Counted from the first letter of the stretch, positions 19,675 through 29,124 are shown. The stretch: 64,000 nucleotides of DNA from Botrimarina hoheduenensis (GCF_007859815.1 NZ_SJPH01000001.1:675987-739986); one strand, 5' to 3'. A program made the numbers and translations. Notes: generated by a model from the letters alone, not told the origin.

Positions 19675-20652
19675 ATGAGAACGACTTCTGCAAGCGCTTC
19701 CAGCCGTCTCGGTAGCTCCGCTAATCATTCGGATTGCCGGCGGGACGGTAGCGCGGTGAAAGCTGAGACTCTCAGCCGCAAGGTTCGCGAGATCCTCGGC
19801 ACCGAGATCGCTTTTATCGCAAACGACAGCTTTGTTGGCCGTCGAGATACCCAAGAGCTGTCCGAGTTTGCCCAAGCAGTCGAGTCGGGAACCGATCCGA
19901 TGAAGCGGCTCGCGGCCGGCTTGCCCGCCCATCTCGGCCGGATGTGCGCCACGCCACTGCTGACCAGCGAGCAAGAGAGCGAGCTTTTCCAGCGGATGAA
20001 TTTCTGCCGCTATCGGGCGAACGCCCTCCGCTCGCGGTTGCGGATCAACGCGCCAAACGCCGAGCGGATCGTCGAGGTGGAAGACTACCTGGCGCGTGCC
20101 GAACGGATCCGCAATTACCTGGTGCAAGCCAACACGCGTCTGGTGATGTCGATCGCGCGACGCTTCGCGGACCCGCGGAACAACTTTGATGATCTGCTCA
20201 GCCAGGGTATCGCATCGCTGATGCACTCGGTGGACAAGTTTGACTATGGCCGTGGCTATCGCTTCAGCACCTACGCCACCTGCGCGGTGCGGCGTGACCT
20301 GTACCGCATGGTGATGAGTGCCAAGAAAGACCGCCAACGGTTTTCAACCGGATCCGGCGAGTACCTCGACGGCTGCGAGAGGGCGGCCGACCCGAACACC
20401 GAGCTGTCCGAGGCCGCATGGAAGCAGCTCCGTGGAGCAATCGCGCAAATGATGCAGCATCTGGACGAACGAGAGCAGTTGATCGTTGCGGCCCGGTTCG
20501 GTCTTGATGACTCGGCAAAGAAGGCTTCCTATAGCCGTCTGGGAGAGCGGCTGGGGATCTCCAAGGAACGTGTCCGGCAGCTTGCCAACCGTGCGATGGA
20601 AAAGTTGCGTGAACTGGCCCCCGAGCATCGGCTGGAAGGCCTGCTAAGCTGA
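19675..20652 (+). CDS. sigma-70 family RNA polymerase sigma factor
   Basis: A 325-residue sigma factor of the group 1-3 type, not ECF. After a 70-residue low-complexity start comes region 1.2-like TPLLTSEQESELFQRMN. Region 2 has LVQANTRLVMSIARRF and VDKFDYGRGYRFSTYAT; the usual tryptophan-rich WWIRQ of region 2.4 is replaced by CAVRRDLYR, so promoter opening or recognition may differ from SigA. Region 4 has LDEREQLIVAARFGL and LGISKERVRQLANRAMEKL. ATG at 19675 has GGAG about nine bases upstream. It is divergent from the MerR/B12-fold regulator and followed 36 bases later by the membrane-peroxiredoxin gene. Confidence 0.92.
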   Translation: MRTTSASASSRLGSSANHSDCRRDGSAVKAETLSRKVREILGTEIAFIANDSFVGRRDTQELSEFAQAVESGTDPMKRLAAGLPAHLGRMCATPLLTSEQESELFQRMNFCRYRANALRSRLRINAPNAERIVEVEDYLARAERIRNYLVQANTRLVMSIARRFADPRNNFDDLLSQGIASLMHSVDKFDYGRGYRFSTYATCAVRRDLYRMVMSAKKDRQRFSTGSGEYLDGCERAADPNTELSEAAWKQLRGAIAQMMQHLDEREQLIVAARFGLDDSAKKASYSRLGERLGISKERVRQLANRAMEKLRELAPEHRLEGLLS

Positions 20653-20688
20653 TCCGTCCCGATACGGGCAACCTCCCCGAGGAATTCG

Positions 20689-21642
20689 ATGGAAGCTTCA
20701 TCCCCGCCCGATCGCAAGTATGAGCGGGCGTGGATGAAACCCGTGCTGCTGGCGGCCGGGGCGTACAATTTGCTGTGGGGCTTGCTGGCAATCACCGCGC
20801 CCCTGGCGCTCTTTCGCTGGGCTCAGATGGAGCCGCCCCGCTATCCCGAGCTGTGGCAGTGCATCGGTATGATCGTCGGCGTGTATGGCGTAGGGTACGC
20901 CGTCGCCGCTTTTCATCCGCTGCGTCACTGGCCGATCGTGCTGGTGGGCCTGTTGGGAAAGGTTTTGGGGCCGCTCGGCTTTGCCGGTGCGCTGGTCGAG
21001 GGGCGTCTACCGCTCGCCTTTGGTGCGACGATCCTCACGAACGATCTTGTCTGGTGGGTCCCGTTCGCACTCATCTTGTGGGCCGCTTTCAAGCAAGCGA
21101 CCACCTTGCCCGACCTGGCTTCGCCGGGAGATGCTTTAGCGGAACTGACAAGCGACGGCGGCCAGACGCTCGCCGAGCTCTCGCGAGCCAAGCCGATTTT
21201 CGTTGTCCTGTTGCGACACGCCGGCTGCACGTTCCATCGCGAGGCGCTGACGGACTTGCAGCAAGCTGAGTCCGCGATTGAAGCCGCCGGCGCGCAACTG
21301 GCGATTGTCCACATGGGGGACGGGCCGAACGCGATTGAGGCTGCCTCGTCGCGCTACACGCTCGACGCCATCCATGTGAGCGATCCCGAGCGTCGTCTGT
21401 ATCAGCAGCTCGGCCTGCCGCGCGGCGGCTTTCGGCAGCTGCTCGGCCCGGCGGTCTTTCGCCGCGGCTTTAGCGCCTGCGTGCTGCAGGGGCACGGCGT
21501 AGGAACCCTTGCGGGCGACGGCTTCCAACTCGGCGGGCTAGCGCTGGTGCGCGACGGAGCGGTGGTCTGGAAGCGTGCGCTAACGAGCGCCGCCGAACGG
21601 CCGGACTATGCCGCCGAAGCGCAGCGAGCGTGCCAGGCCTAA
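20689..21642 (+). CDS. membrane protein with C-terminal peroxiredoxin-like (SelL-type) domain
   Basis: A 317-residue fusion. Residues 15-140 contain four membrane helices (LLAAGAYNLLWGLLAITAP, WQCIGMIVGVYGVGYAV, WPIVLVGLLGKVLGPLGFA, DLVWWVPFALILWAA). Residues 150-310 form a thioredoxin-fold domain like SelL/PRXL2 proteins; the active-site region reads RHAGCTFHREALTDL, with one cysteine where CxxC or UxxU is found in relatives. A membrane-tethered redox or peroxide-reducing role is inferred. GAGG lies eight bases before the ATG. It follows the sigma factor gene and is probably cotranscribed. Confidence 0.82.
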   Translation: MEASSPPDRKYERAWMKPVLLAAGAYNLLWGLLAITAPLALFRWAQMEPPRYPELWQCIGMIVGVYGVGYAVAAFHPLRHWPIVLVGLLGKVLGPLGFAGALVEGRLPLAFGATILTNDLVWWVPFALILWAAFKQATTLPDLASPGDALAELTSDGGQTLAELSRAKPIFVVLLRHAGCTFHREALTDLQQAESAIEAAGAQLAIVHMGDGPNAIEAASSRYTLDAIHVSDPERRLYQQLGLPRGGFRQLLGPAVFRRGFSACVLQGHGVGTLAGDGFQLGGLALVRDGAVVWKRALTSAAERPDYAAEAQRACQA

Positions 21643-21734
21643 CAAGGTTGTGGCAGAGTGGTGAACGATTCTGCGAGGCGATCTCGTTCCGACGAGAGCA
21701 ACAAACGGATGTTGCGGCTACGCCGCGTCGCTTC

Positions 21735-22607
21735 CTACCGATCAATCCCGATCATCCGGCGCTGCGCCATGCACAAACAGGATGCCACCACAATCATCAG
21801 AGCGCTCGCGGGCTCAGGGACGGCTGCGAGGATTTGGTAGGTGGTTCCCGAGGCGCTCGTGAAGTCGGTCGTTGACAGAAGCATTCCCGCCGCATCGCGG
21901 GCCTCAATGCCGATTAACTCCACCGTATTGCCGAATTGGGCCGCTGCGCTTGCGAAGCCGCCATCACCGAGGAACTCGGTATCGGCATTAAAGCCCGTGA
22001 GCAGCTCAAGCACAAAAGGTTGATTGGCCGCACCGACGAAGGAGTTCGAGACCAGCGTGATATCGATGGGACCCGGCTCGCCGAAGAACCACCGTTGGGG
22101 TGGTGCCATGCCGTGTGTCAATTCGATCGAGGCGAAGGCGTTGTAATCGGTGATGGTGCCTGTCACCCGGATGATGTATTTCGAGTTGTAGCCGACTGCC
22201 GTCCCGCCGTACTGAAGCGTGTCTTCAAAGCGGGCGATCGACTGCACCGCATAGGCTGTCGGAACGTCCCCCGTGCCGTTGTCGTAGTTGTAGTCGGGGT
22301 CGAAATACGTGTTATCCACCATCCCTTGCACGCTGGTGCGGAGGAACAGATAGTTCGCCTGAGCGGTTCCCGAGCCGGAGAAAGTCAGGTCGCCCGACCC
22401 GCCGAGTACGGACACATCGTGGGAGCTGGAAGCGCTCGCAGAAACTGCCGAGCCTGAATTTGAACTGGCCGAATCAAGCGCTGTCCCCGTGGACTGATCC
22501 CCCTCAATGACCACAGCCTCTGAGTACAGCGCTGTTGCGTTAGCTTGCGAAACGACTGTGATCAACAAGAGAACAAGCAGGGCAATCAACCGAGGCTTAT
22601 CAGTCAT
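21735..22607 (-). CDS. PEP-CTERM sorting domain protein
   Basis: A 290-residue secreted protein. It has a signal peptide (LIALLVLLLITVVSQANA) and a mature beta-rich, Ser/Gly/Thr-rich region. The C-terminus is a PEP-CTERM tail: VPEPASALMIVVASCLC followed by basic QRRMIGIDR. Function of the mature region is unknown; surface or matrix location is likely. ATG at 22607 is preceded by AGGAAA. The gene lies between the sigma-factor unit and the folE operon and may be unrelated to them. Confidence 0.85.
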   Translation of the reverse strand: MTDKPRLIALLVLLLITVVSQANATALYSEAVVIEGDQSTGTALDSASSNSGSAVSASASSSHDVSVLGGSGDLTFSGSGTAQANYLFLRTSVQGMVDNTYFDPDYNYDNGTGDVPTAYAVQSIARFEDTLQYGGTAVGYNSKYIIRVTGTITDYNAFASIELTHGMAPPQRWFFGEPGPIDITLVSNSFVGAANQPFVLELLTGFNADTEFLGDGGFASAAAQFGNTVELIGIEARDAAGMLLSTTDFTSASGTTYQILAAVPEPASALMIVVASCLCMAQRRMIGIDR

Positions 22608-22986
22608 AAGGTTTCCTGTGAGTGTCGTTTTTGGGTGCGGGGTGGATAGCATTGCCGAGAACGACGGCCAGGTCGATCTCAGTAAGCCTTAAGAGTCCCC
22701 AACCGAAATAATTACCCAGCTTATCGGGATAAGCAGACCGTATCACCCGCAGTTAGCGAAAAGCAATCTAATTCTGGAGCATTCAGTGCGACATCTTGGG
22801 ATAGCTCCCGAGAAATTCGGATTGCCAAGTTGGCTTTCCAAGCGAATGCCACCTTCCGGACTTCGACGCAACCTTATGCCGTTTAGCTACTTATGGCAGC
22901 GGATTTTTCTTGCGCGGGTGTTATCAACGCGTCACCTGAGCGCGCGCTCTTCTGCGAAGTGAAGAAGACACCGAGGCGCTCGCGGG
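22608..22986. other. intergenic region upstream of the PEP-CTERM gene
   Basis: About 380 bases and AT-richer than its neighbours. It holds a 7-bp hairpin-forming inverted repeat near 22719-22734 (GCTTATC, GG, GATAAGC), a possible operator for the PEP-CTERM gene. No coding frame. Confidence 0.45.
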
Positions 22987-23733
22987 CTAGTAAACAATCC
23001 GCGGCGACTCCGGCGGGGCGTTGCCCGGCACCTGGCGGGTCTGGCCGTCTCGGTGGCGACGGGCGGCGGAGAGCGCGGCCAGGGCGTCGATCTTGTCGTC
23101 GTTGGCGACCTGCTTGATCCCTTTCGTCGAAGCCATTGCGCGGCGGATCGCTGCTTGGCCGAATTCCGCTGAGAGCAGGCGGAGCCGCGTCGCACGCCCC
23201 TCGGGTGTCTTCTTCGAGGCTTCGATCCCTTTACCTCCGTTCATCTGAGCGAAGCACAGCTCGGGGTGGGTCTCGAACAAGCGCCCGACAAGCTCCGGAC
23301 GTTCGACAAGCAGGGCCTGCACCTCGCGGACCTTGGGGACCAGATTCCAGGCCTGTACCGAGAGCTTCTGCCCGCTGAGGGCAACAGAAAGCTCGCAAGC
23401 TTCTTCATAGGATTGCGCAGCGAGCACCGGTTTCGGCGGGGCCGAGAACACGCTCGACGAACGAGGCCATCCTAAGCGCGTGCGGGCGGCAGCGTCGCAG
23501 TCCCGCAGGCCTTCGTCCTGTGGCTTGCCCGCGGGCAGATCGACAGGCATATCGATAGCCCAAAGCGTCACTTCCGGATGCTGCTCGACGAGCGAAGCCA
23601 GGCTGGTCCCGACAACCAGGCGGATCGTGCTCATGCCGGCGTCGCCGACCGCTGCAATCCAGCCGGCTCGACAGCCATCGACACCGGCCAGCGTTGCGCT
23701 GAAAGAGCTCACAGAGCGGGCAGGGTCGGTCAC
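22987..23733 (-). CDS. DUF429 domain protein (RNase H-like fold)
   Basis: A 248-residue protein of the DUF429 family, predicted RNase H-like nuclease of unknown role. It begins with the family motif AGVDGCRAGWIAA, has AIDMPVDLP as second strand and NDDKIDALAAL towards the end, the acidic positions of the fold. The start is GTG at 23733 and overlaps the queD stop by four bases (GTGA), so translation is coupled. It is the third gene of folE-queD-DUF429. The partner position implies a link with pterin or deazapurine products, which is inference only. Confidence 0.88.
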   Translation of the reverse strand: MTDPARSVSSFSATLAGVDGCRAGWIAAVGDAGMSTIRLVVGTSLASLVEQHPEVTLWAIDMPVDLPAGKPQDEGLRDCDAAARTRLGWPRSSSVFSAPPKPVLAAQSYEEACELSVALSGQKLSVQAWNLVPKVREVQALLVERPELVGRLFETHPELCFAQMNGGKGIEASKKTPEGRATRLRLLSAEFGQAAIRRAMASTKGIKQVANDDKIDALAALSAARRHRDGQTRQVPGNAPPESPRIVY

Positions 23734-24209
23734 TCGCGTACCGCCGAAGGTTTTTCACCGCTCAGGCGCGAGCGATCGCGGTTGTCGGCGATCCAATCCT
23801 CGCGCGTGTAGGTGATGACCGACGAGTCGGTTTCGCGTACCTCGATGTGCGACAGGCGGAACCCCATCTCGATGATCTCGCTGAACAGCGTGAACGCGAG
23901 GTTCTCGACCGTGGTGGGGGCGTCGAACTCCTTGAAGCGGAACCGCTCGCCCGTGCGGCGCTCGTGCTCCTTGAGCGTTTCGTAAAGGGGATCGCTCTTG
24001 TTGATGAGCATCCCGTGATCGTAGTGCTCTTTCAGATGGGGTTCGATCTGTGCGTCGAAGTCACCGAACAAGGTCGTTAGAGCCCCGGTCCGCTCGACCT
24101 CGAAATGGCAAATCAGCCCGTACCGATGACCGTGCAGGTTGCGGCACTTGTCGGTCAGTTCCTCGTTGCGGTGGGCCGCGTAGAACTTGTACTGCTTCTG
24201 GATAATCAT
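23730..24209 (-). CDS. queD: 6-carboxytetrahydropterin synthase / 6-pyruvoyltetrahydropterin synthase homologue
   Basis: A 159-residue enzyme of the QueD/PTPS family, which acts on dihydroneopterin triphosphate, the FolE product. Zinc ligands are H in FYAAH and the two histidines of LHGHRYG; the catalytic cysteine is in DKCRNLHGH (C-x3-HGH, the QueD spacing). The later motif DHGMLIN and VRETDSSVITY complete the active site. ATG at 24209 is chosen; an in-frame TTG at 24218 would overlap the folE stop. No queC, queE or queF is in the window, so a role in preQ0 synthesis, pterin cofactor synthesis or another path is open. Confidence 0.9.
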   Translation of the reverse strand: MIIQKQYKFYAAHRNEELTDKCRNLHGHRYGLICHFEVERTGALTTLFGDFDAQIEPHLKEHYDHGMLINKSDPLYETLKEHERRTGERFRFKEFDAPTTVENLAFTLFSEIIEMGFRLSHIEVRETDSSVITYTREDWIADNRDRSRLSGEKPSAVRE

Positions 24210-24214
24210 CGGGC

Positions 24215-24901
24215 TCAACCGTTGTTGATCAGCGACATGACCTCAGCCCGGCTGGCCTGATTGGTCTTGAACACTCCCCGCAGCCCGCTGGTGATGGTTG
24301 TGCTGCCGGGCTTCTTGATGCCGCGGATGCACATGCACGAGTGCGAGGCCTTGATCACGACCACCACGCCTGCCGAACCGAGCTTGTCTTCAATCATATC
24401 AGCGATGGTCTGTGTCATGCGCTCCTGCACCTGGGGGCGGCGGGCGACTTCGTCCACCACGCGGGCCAGCTTGCTGAGTCCCGTAACGCGGCCGTTGGGC
24501 AAGTAGCCCACGTGAGCTACCCCGCTGAACGGCAGCAGGTGGTGTTCGCACATGCTGGTGAAAGGGATGTCGCGAACCAGCACGAGCTCGTCGTACGACT
24601 CGGGGAAGGTTACTTCGAGATGGCGGGCCGGATCTTTGTGTAGGCCCTCGAACATCTCGGCATACATCTTCGCCACGCGGCGCGGGGTTTCGAGCAAACC
24701 GTCTCGCTCGGGGTCTTCGCCAACTGCCCGTAGAATGGTCCGCACGGCATCCTTGATCGCTTCGAGATCGACGGGCGAATCGGTCGCTTTAGGGACTTTA
24801 TCAACACGCTGCATGGGAGCTCCATTCGCTTGGCTGCACGAGCCATTTCGTGGGGCGCGAAAACCGTTTGAGGACAGTTCGCTTTCTAAGGCCACCGACA
24901 T
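24215..24901 (-). CDS. folE: GTP cyclohydrolase I
   Basis: A 228-residue enzyme converting GTP to 7,8-dihydroneopterin triphosphate, the first step for folate and other pterins. Zinc ligands are in [11 protein letters not shown] and SHSCMCIRG; other signatures are [17 protein letters not shown] and [15 protein letters not shown]. The first 45 residues are a variable extension. It heads the folE-queD-DUF429 operon (5-base gap, then a 4-base overlap). An imperfect stem (CCGCCA, five bases, TGGCGG at 24932-24948) lies in its leader. Confidence 0.96.
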   Translation of the reverse strand: MSVALESELSSNGFRAPRNGSCSQANGAPMQRVDKVPKATDSPVDLEAIKDAVRTILRAVGEDPERDGLLETPRRVAKMYAEMFEGLHKDPARHLEVTFPESYDELVLVRDIPFTSMCEHHLLPFSGVAHVGYLPNGRVTGLSKLARVVDEVARRPQVQERMTQTIADMIEDKLGSAGVVVVIKASHSCMCIRGIKKPGSTTITSGLRGVFKTNQASRAEVMSLINNG

Positions 24902-25207
24902 GGCGGGTCTCCGTGTGTTTGGGGGCGTCGCCCGCCACCTTTTGGCGGCGATTAGAACGATGACCCGTCAATGAGGCAGATCCGTCGAAAGCGAGCGGCT
25001 TCGCACGAGAAAAGGCGAGCGGTGCAACCTGCTTGCGAACGCACAACTGTAGGCGCTCGGCGGACACAGACAACCCGCCCCCCGAAACCCAACCATAAGC
25101 CGTGAGCCCCGGGGGGTCGTGCCCCGAGGCTCACAGCGGCTAGCGGTGGGAGGGCACCGATCAGGCATGCTGGGCCGACGCTTCCATCGAGCCCGCCGAG
25201 CGGCTGA
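24902..25207. other. intergenic region between ahpC and folE
   Basis: About 305 bases on the minus-strand path from ahpC to folE. It contains the hairpin at 25098-25141 and the 6-bp stem near folE. A minus-strand TTGACG lies near 24971. Open frames here read as non-coding. Confidence 0.5.
25098..25141 (-). terminator. large hairpin downstream of ahpC, terminator or REP-like
   Basis: AGCCGTGAGCC ... GGCTCACAGCGGCT forms a long GC-rich stem with CCCCGGGG-type inner pairing. It stands 66 bases after the ahpC stop (minus strand). It has no U-tract, so a Rho-independent terminator is uncertain; a repetitive palindromic element is the alternative. Confidence 0.45.
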
Positions 25208-25807
25208 TCAGGCTTTGCTCGCGTACTCGTTCTCAAAGAACGATTTGCTGGCGTCTACCGTGGGCTTGATGGTTGCCGAGCCTTGCTTCCAGTTGGCCGG
25301 GCAGACCTCGCCGTTCTTCTCGAAGAATTGCAGGGCTTGGACCATCCGCAGGGCTTCGTCGACGCTGCGGCCTAGAGGCAGGTCGTTAACCACCTGGTGG
25401 CGAACGATCCCCTCTTTGTCGATCAAGAACAGACCCCGCAGCGCGATCCCGCCCGGCAGCAGCACGTCGTAAGACTCGGAGATCTTCTTGCTCAGGTCGG
25501 CCACGAGCGGGTAAGCCGTCTTGCCGATGCCCCCCTGTTCGCGGCTGGTGTTGGTCCACGCCAGGTGAGTGAAGTGGCTGTCGATCGAAACCCCCAGAAT
25601 CTGGACACCCAGGGCCTCAAATTCGGCCGCACGATCCGAAAAAGCGATGATCTCGGTCGGGCAAACAAACGTGAAGTCGAGCGGCCAGAAGAACAGCAAG
25701 ACATGCTTGCCGCGATAGTCGGAGAGCTTCACTTCCTTAAACTGACTGTCCGGCAAGACGGCTTGGGCGGTGAAGTCGGGGGCTTCCTTCTGAACGAGCA
25801 CGCTCAT
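25208..25807 (-). CDS. 2-Cys peroxiredoxin, AhpC/TSA family
   Basis: A 199-residue peroxide-reducing enzyme. The peroxidatic cysteine lies in DFTFVCPTE and the resolving cysteine in [11 protein letters not shown], so it is a typical 2-Cys peroxiredoxin of the AhpC/Prx1 type. ATG at 25807 gives the normal N-terminus; a TTG two codons upstream is in frame. No ahpF reductase is adjacent, so thioredoxin probably regenerates it. It lies between the photolyase genes and the folE operon on the same strand, and may share a stress response with them. Confidence 0.95.
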   Translation of the reverse strand: MSVLVQKEAPDFTAQAVLPDSQFKEVKLSDYRGKHVLLFFWPLDFTFVCPTEIIAFSDRAAEFEALGVQILGVSIDSHFTHLAWTNTSREQGGIGKTAYPLVADLSKKISESYDVLLPGGIALRGLFLIDKEGIVRHQVVNDLPLGRSVDEALRMVQALQFFEKNGEVCPANWKQGSATIKPTVDASKSFFENEYASKA

Positions 25808-25927
25808 GGTCAAATCTCCAAGCGGGCGAGGGGCTCATGGCCCTGGCAAAATGACGCGCCGCGGATGACGCGTTGGTGGGTTATTTCAGGCTTAAATGTA
25901 CTGCCCGCCCCGGCGTCCAGCCACCCG

Positions 25928-27505
25928 CTATCCGGCCGATCCCTCGGCCAGCTGCTGGCGGAGCTTCTCGGCTTGGCGGCGGATAGCGGCCACCTCATCG
26001 GCCGCCTTGCGCTCTAAGTTCTTCACTTGGAGCGACATCCGCGGGTTGGCCGCGAGCCGATCGCGGTGGCGGGCCAAAAAATCCCAGTACAGCGTGGTGA
26101 ACGGACAGGCCGTGTCGCCGATCGCCTGGGCGGGATCGTAGCGACAGCTCCCGCAGTAGTTGCTCATCCGCTGGACATACTTGCCCGTGGCGGCATAGGG
26201 CTTGCTGGCCATCAGACCGCCGTCGCCGTGCTGTGACATGCCCAGCGTGTTGGGCAACTCGACCCATTCGACCGCATCGACGTAAACGGCCAAGTACCAC
26301 TCATGGACCCGCCGCGGGGCAACCCCCAGCATCATGGCGAAGAGCCCCGTCACCATCAGCCGCTGGATGTGATGGGCGTATCCGTAGCGTAGCGTCTGTC
26401 CGATCGAATGCCGCAGGCACTGCATCTCGGTCTCACCGGTCCAGTAGAAGTCGGGCAGCGGCTGGTCGGCCCCCAACTCGTTCCGATCGAGATAGCCTGG
26501 CATGTAGTTCCAATAGATGCCGCGCACGTACTCGCGCCAGCCGAGGATCTGTCGCACAAAGCCCTCCACCGCGTTGAGCGGCGCTCGGCCGCGGTGCCAA
26601 GCCTCCACGGCGGCTTCTACCACCTCACGCGGCGAGAGGAGCTTCAGGTTGAGCGACGTTGAGAGGTGCGAGTGATACAGCCACGGCTCGTCCGTCCACA
26701 TGGCGTCTTGATAGTCGCCAAAGCGTGCGAGCCGATGTTCGATGAAATCGTCCAGCGCGTGGCGGGCGTCTGCGACCGTGACCGGCCAGTCGAAGTGATC
26801 CAACTCGCCCGGATGATCGGCAAAGCGTTCGGCGACCAGATCGAGCACCGCGCGGGTGATCTTGTCGGGCGGAAAGCCACACCGTTCGGGAATCGCCTGG
26901 GGGCCTCGCTTCTTGTCAAAAGCGCCGCGGTTGTCCTGATCGTAGTTCCAATCGCCCCCCGCGGGGCTGCCCTCCTCCATGAGCACGTCAAAGCGTTTGC
27001 GTAGCTCGCGATAGAAGTACTCCAGTCGCAATTGCTTGCGCCCTTTGGCGTGGCGGGCGAAGTCAGCGGGGGTTGTGTAGAAGTGGGGATCATCGAGCAC
27101 CTCCAGCTCATGCCCTGCGGTTTCGGTCGTCGCCCGGAGCGCTTCGAGCACCCGCCAGTCGCCCGGCAAGACAACCCGAACGTGTTCGGGCCTGAGCCGT
27201 TCGAGCGCGTCGCCGAGCGCGGCAGAGAGCGTCTCTTCACTGCCGACGCGTGTCCTGCGATCGCTCTTGGTGGGCAGCTCGCGATAGTCCACACGGCGGC
27301 CCGCGGTGCGCTGGCTGTCGCGGAAGTGTCGCATGGCCGACAGAAAGAGGGCGATCCGTGCTTGATGGCTCCAGACGTGGGTCGACTCTTCCGCGACCTC
27401 AGCCATCCAAACGACATCCCGTTGCGGGTCCCAGTCGTCAAACAGCGGCGAGGCTTGGTCGAGCTGATCGCCCAGCACAATCGCGAGGGTTCTTGTTTTG
27501 GCCAT
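25928..27505 (-). CDS. cryptochrome/photolyase family protein, iron-sulfur (6-4)-type
   Basis: A 525-residue flavoprotein of the deoxyribodipyrimidine photolyase-related group (COG3046, FeS-BCP/PhrB). The N-terminal Rossmann-like antenna domain starts TLAIVLGDQLD. The helical FAD domain has SLNLKLLSPREVVEA, GFVRQILGWREYVRG and YAHHIQRLMV. Four cysteines for the 4Fe-4S cluster are visible: one in EMQCLRHS, two in NYCGSC and one in DTACPF. Family members repair (6-4) photoproducts or act as light sensors, with a lumazine antenna. It begins 76 bases after the class II photolyase gene, same strand. Confidence 0.93.
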   Translation of the reverse strand: MAKTRTLAIVLGDQLDQASPLFDDWDPQRDVVWMAEVAEESTHVWSHQARIALFLSAMRHFRDSQRTAGRRVDYRELPTKSDRRTRVGSEETLSAALGDALERLRPEHVRVVLPGDWRVLEALRATTETAGHELEVLDDPHFYTTPADFARHAKGRKQLRLEYFYRELRKRFDVLMEEGSPAGGDWNYDQDNRGAFDKKRGPQAIPERCGFPPDKITRAVLDLVAERFADHPGELDHFDWPVTVADARHALDDFIEHRLARFGDYQDAMWTDEPWLYHSHLSTSLNLKLLSPREVVEAAVEAWHRGRAPLNAVEGFVRQILGWREYVRGIYWNYMPGYLDRNELGADQPLPDFYWTGETEMQCLRHSIGQTLRYGYAHHIQRLMVTGLFAMMLGVAPRRVHEWYLAVYVDAVEWVELPNTLGMSQHGDGGLMASKPYAATGKYVQRMSNYCGSCRYDPAQAIGDTACPFTTLYWDFLARHRDRLAANPRMSLQVKNLERKAADEVAAIRRQAEKLRQQLAEGSAG

Positions 27506-27581
27506 GACGCCCGGGGATCATCGTTAACGGCGGGGGAAGCAGCCCCCAACTCGGCGGTTCGGGGCACTACTGCCCGTTGGC

Positions 27582-29084
27582 CTAGAACAGCGTTTTAGTG
27601 CTCTCCGCGGCGTAACGCTTCAGGTAGTCTTTGACCCGTACTTTGCGGGCCGTGTTATCGCTCGTCATGTAGCGGATCTTGCCGAAGATGGGCCGCTCGG
27701 GCCCCCAGGCACGATCGAATCGGCCCAGCACCCAGAAGATTCCTGAGTAGCTGTTGGGATCGCGGCCATCGATGGCGTACTTGTTGTTTAGCTCGAGCAT
27801 GACCGCCAGGGCGTCGCGCGGGGTGGCGCTCCAGTGCAGGATCTTTTTCCCCCACAGCATCCGCAAATAGTTGTGGATGCGACCTTCGCGGAGCAGTTGG
27901 CGTTGTGCGGCGTTCCAGAGCTCGTCGTGGGTGCGTGCGTTCTCGAACGCTTCGAGGCTATAGACGTGTTCGCGCGGATCATGCTCGTGCTCAGAGAGGG
28001 TCCGCTGGGCCCAATCGGGGAGCGATTCGTAGCGGTCGTAATCGCGCCGCTTGCTGGTGAATTGATAGCCGACCTCGCGCCACGTGATCAGCTCGTCAAG
28101 AAAGCCTTCGGCGTTGGGGCTCATGCCCCACCAGCCCTCGCTCGAGCCGTTCGCTTTGGCGGCCAATCGCTGCGGTGTCCAGCGTTCGCGCCGCGTTAAC
28201 TCGGCAAACACCTCATGGGCAGAAAGGTGGCCCCAGTGGAGCGGAAACGACAGTCCGCTGGCGACCTCCTGCTCTGGCTGGTTGCGGTCGGTTGCGTAAG
28301 CCTCGAGGCGATCGTCAAGAAAACGATCCAACGCCGCCCGCGCCGCGACACTGCCGCCCCGCTCGGTGACCGCTTGCACCTGATGATCGATTGGCAGTGA
28401 AGCGATCAGCTTATCAGGCGCGGCAAGGTCTTTGACTTTGACCGCCGGCCAACGTGCGGTCACCTTGCTCACGATTCCTTTGGCCGAGGGGAGCTTCGCA
28501 TTTTTTAGGGGATCGGCCGCGGGGGTTTCGCTCAGGTGGGGGAGCAACTCCTTCTGCAAGTGCCGCCGAAAATCGAACGCCCGTGAGAAACTCTTGGGCG
28601 TCGCCCTTAGAGGGTACAACCCGTTCGAGTCTACTAGCTCGTAGCGGCAAGGGATTGATCGCCGCGCAGCGCGCGCCTGCGCTGGCAAAAAGAAGCAGGG
28701 GTACTCGTCCGACACGACGACCGCGGCCTCGGCGGCCAGGGTCCGCAGCAGACCTGCGGCGGCACCCCGCTCGGGCTCGAGATAAGGGTAGTAAGCCACC
28801 CCCTCCACGCCCTGCAGTGCAGCGTGGTTGTCGTGCATTCCCTGAACGACATAGGTGTGGAAACGATCGCACGCCCAGGGGTAATCAATCCGCAGGGCCT
28901 CAAGCACCACCATCGGCTTGCCCAACTCGCGCGCCCAATCGACCACCCGCTGCAAGGCAAAGTTCCACCCGACTCGGCGAAACGCCGTCATCCAGTACAG
29001 GACATAACGTCCCCCCTGGTTCACGCCGGGCCCGGCTTCACCGTGCATCGCACGCAGCCGGATTGCGGGGACTTCGCTCTGCAT
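27582..29084 (-). CDS. phr: deoxyribodipyrimidine photolyase, class II
   Basis: A 500-residue CPD photolyase. The N-terminal domain has GGRYVLYWMTAFRRVGWN and LEALRIDYPWACDR; the C-terminal FAD domain has SGLSFPLHWGHLSAHEVF, WREVGYQFTSKRRDYDRY and LRMLWGKKILHWS, then NNKYAIDGRDPNSYSGIFW, all typical of class II. It uses blue light to split cyclobutane pyrimidine dimers. ATG at 29084 was preferred to the open frame going further upstream through the terminator. Two photolyases side by side cover both main UV lesions. A terminator separates it from the fasciclin gene upstream. Confidence 0.95.
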   Translation of the reverse strand: MQSEVPAIRLRAMHGEAGPGVNQGGRYVLYWMTAFRRVGWNFALQRVVDWARELGKPMVVLEALRIDYPWACDRFHTYVVQGMHDNHAALQGVEGVAYYPYLEPERGAAAGLLRTLAAEAAVVVSDEYPCFFLPAQARAARRSIPCRYELVDSNGLYPLRATPKSFSRAFDFRRHLQKELLPHLSETPAADPLKNAKLPSAKGIVSKVTARWPAVKVKDLAAPDKLIASLPIDHQVQAVTERGGSVAARAALDRFLDDRLEAYATDRNQPEQEVASGLSFPLHWGHLSAHEVFAELTRRERWTPQRLAAKANGSSEGWWGMSPNAEGFLDELITWREVGYQFTSKRRDYDRYESLPDWAQRTLSEHEHDPREHVYSLEAFENARTHDELWNAAQRQLLREGRIHNYLRMLWGKKILHWSATPRDALAVMLELNNKYAIDGRDPNSYSGIFWVLGRFDRAWGPERPIFGKIRYMTSDNTARKVRVKDYLKRYAAESTKTLF

Positions 29085-29124
29085 CGTGTACCGACGGTTT
29101 GTTGGCTTCAGGATCAAAAAATAA

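Noticed and set aside
21661..21670. GTGAACGATT match to the 9-bp repeats
   Set aside because: Single copy between convergent gene ends, not near a promoter; likely chance. Another match within ahpC (25233-25242) is in coding sequence.
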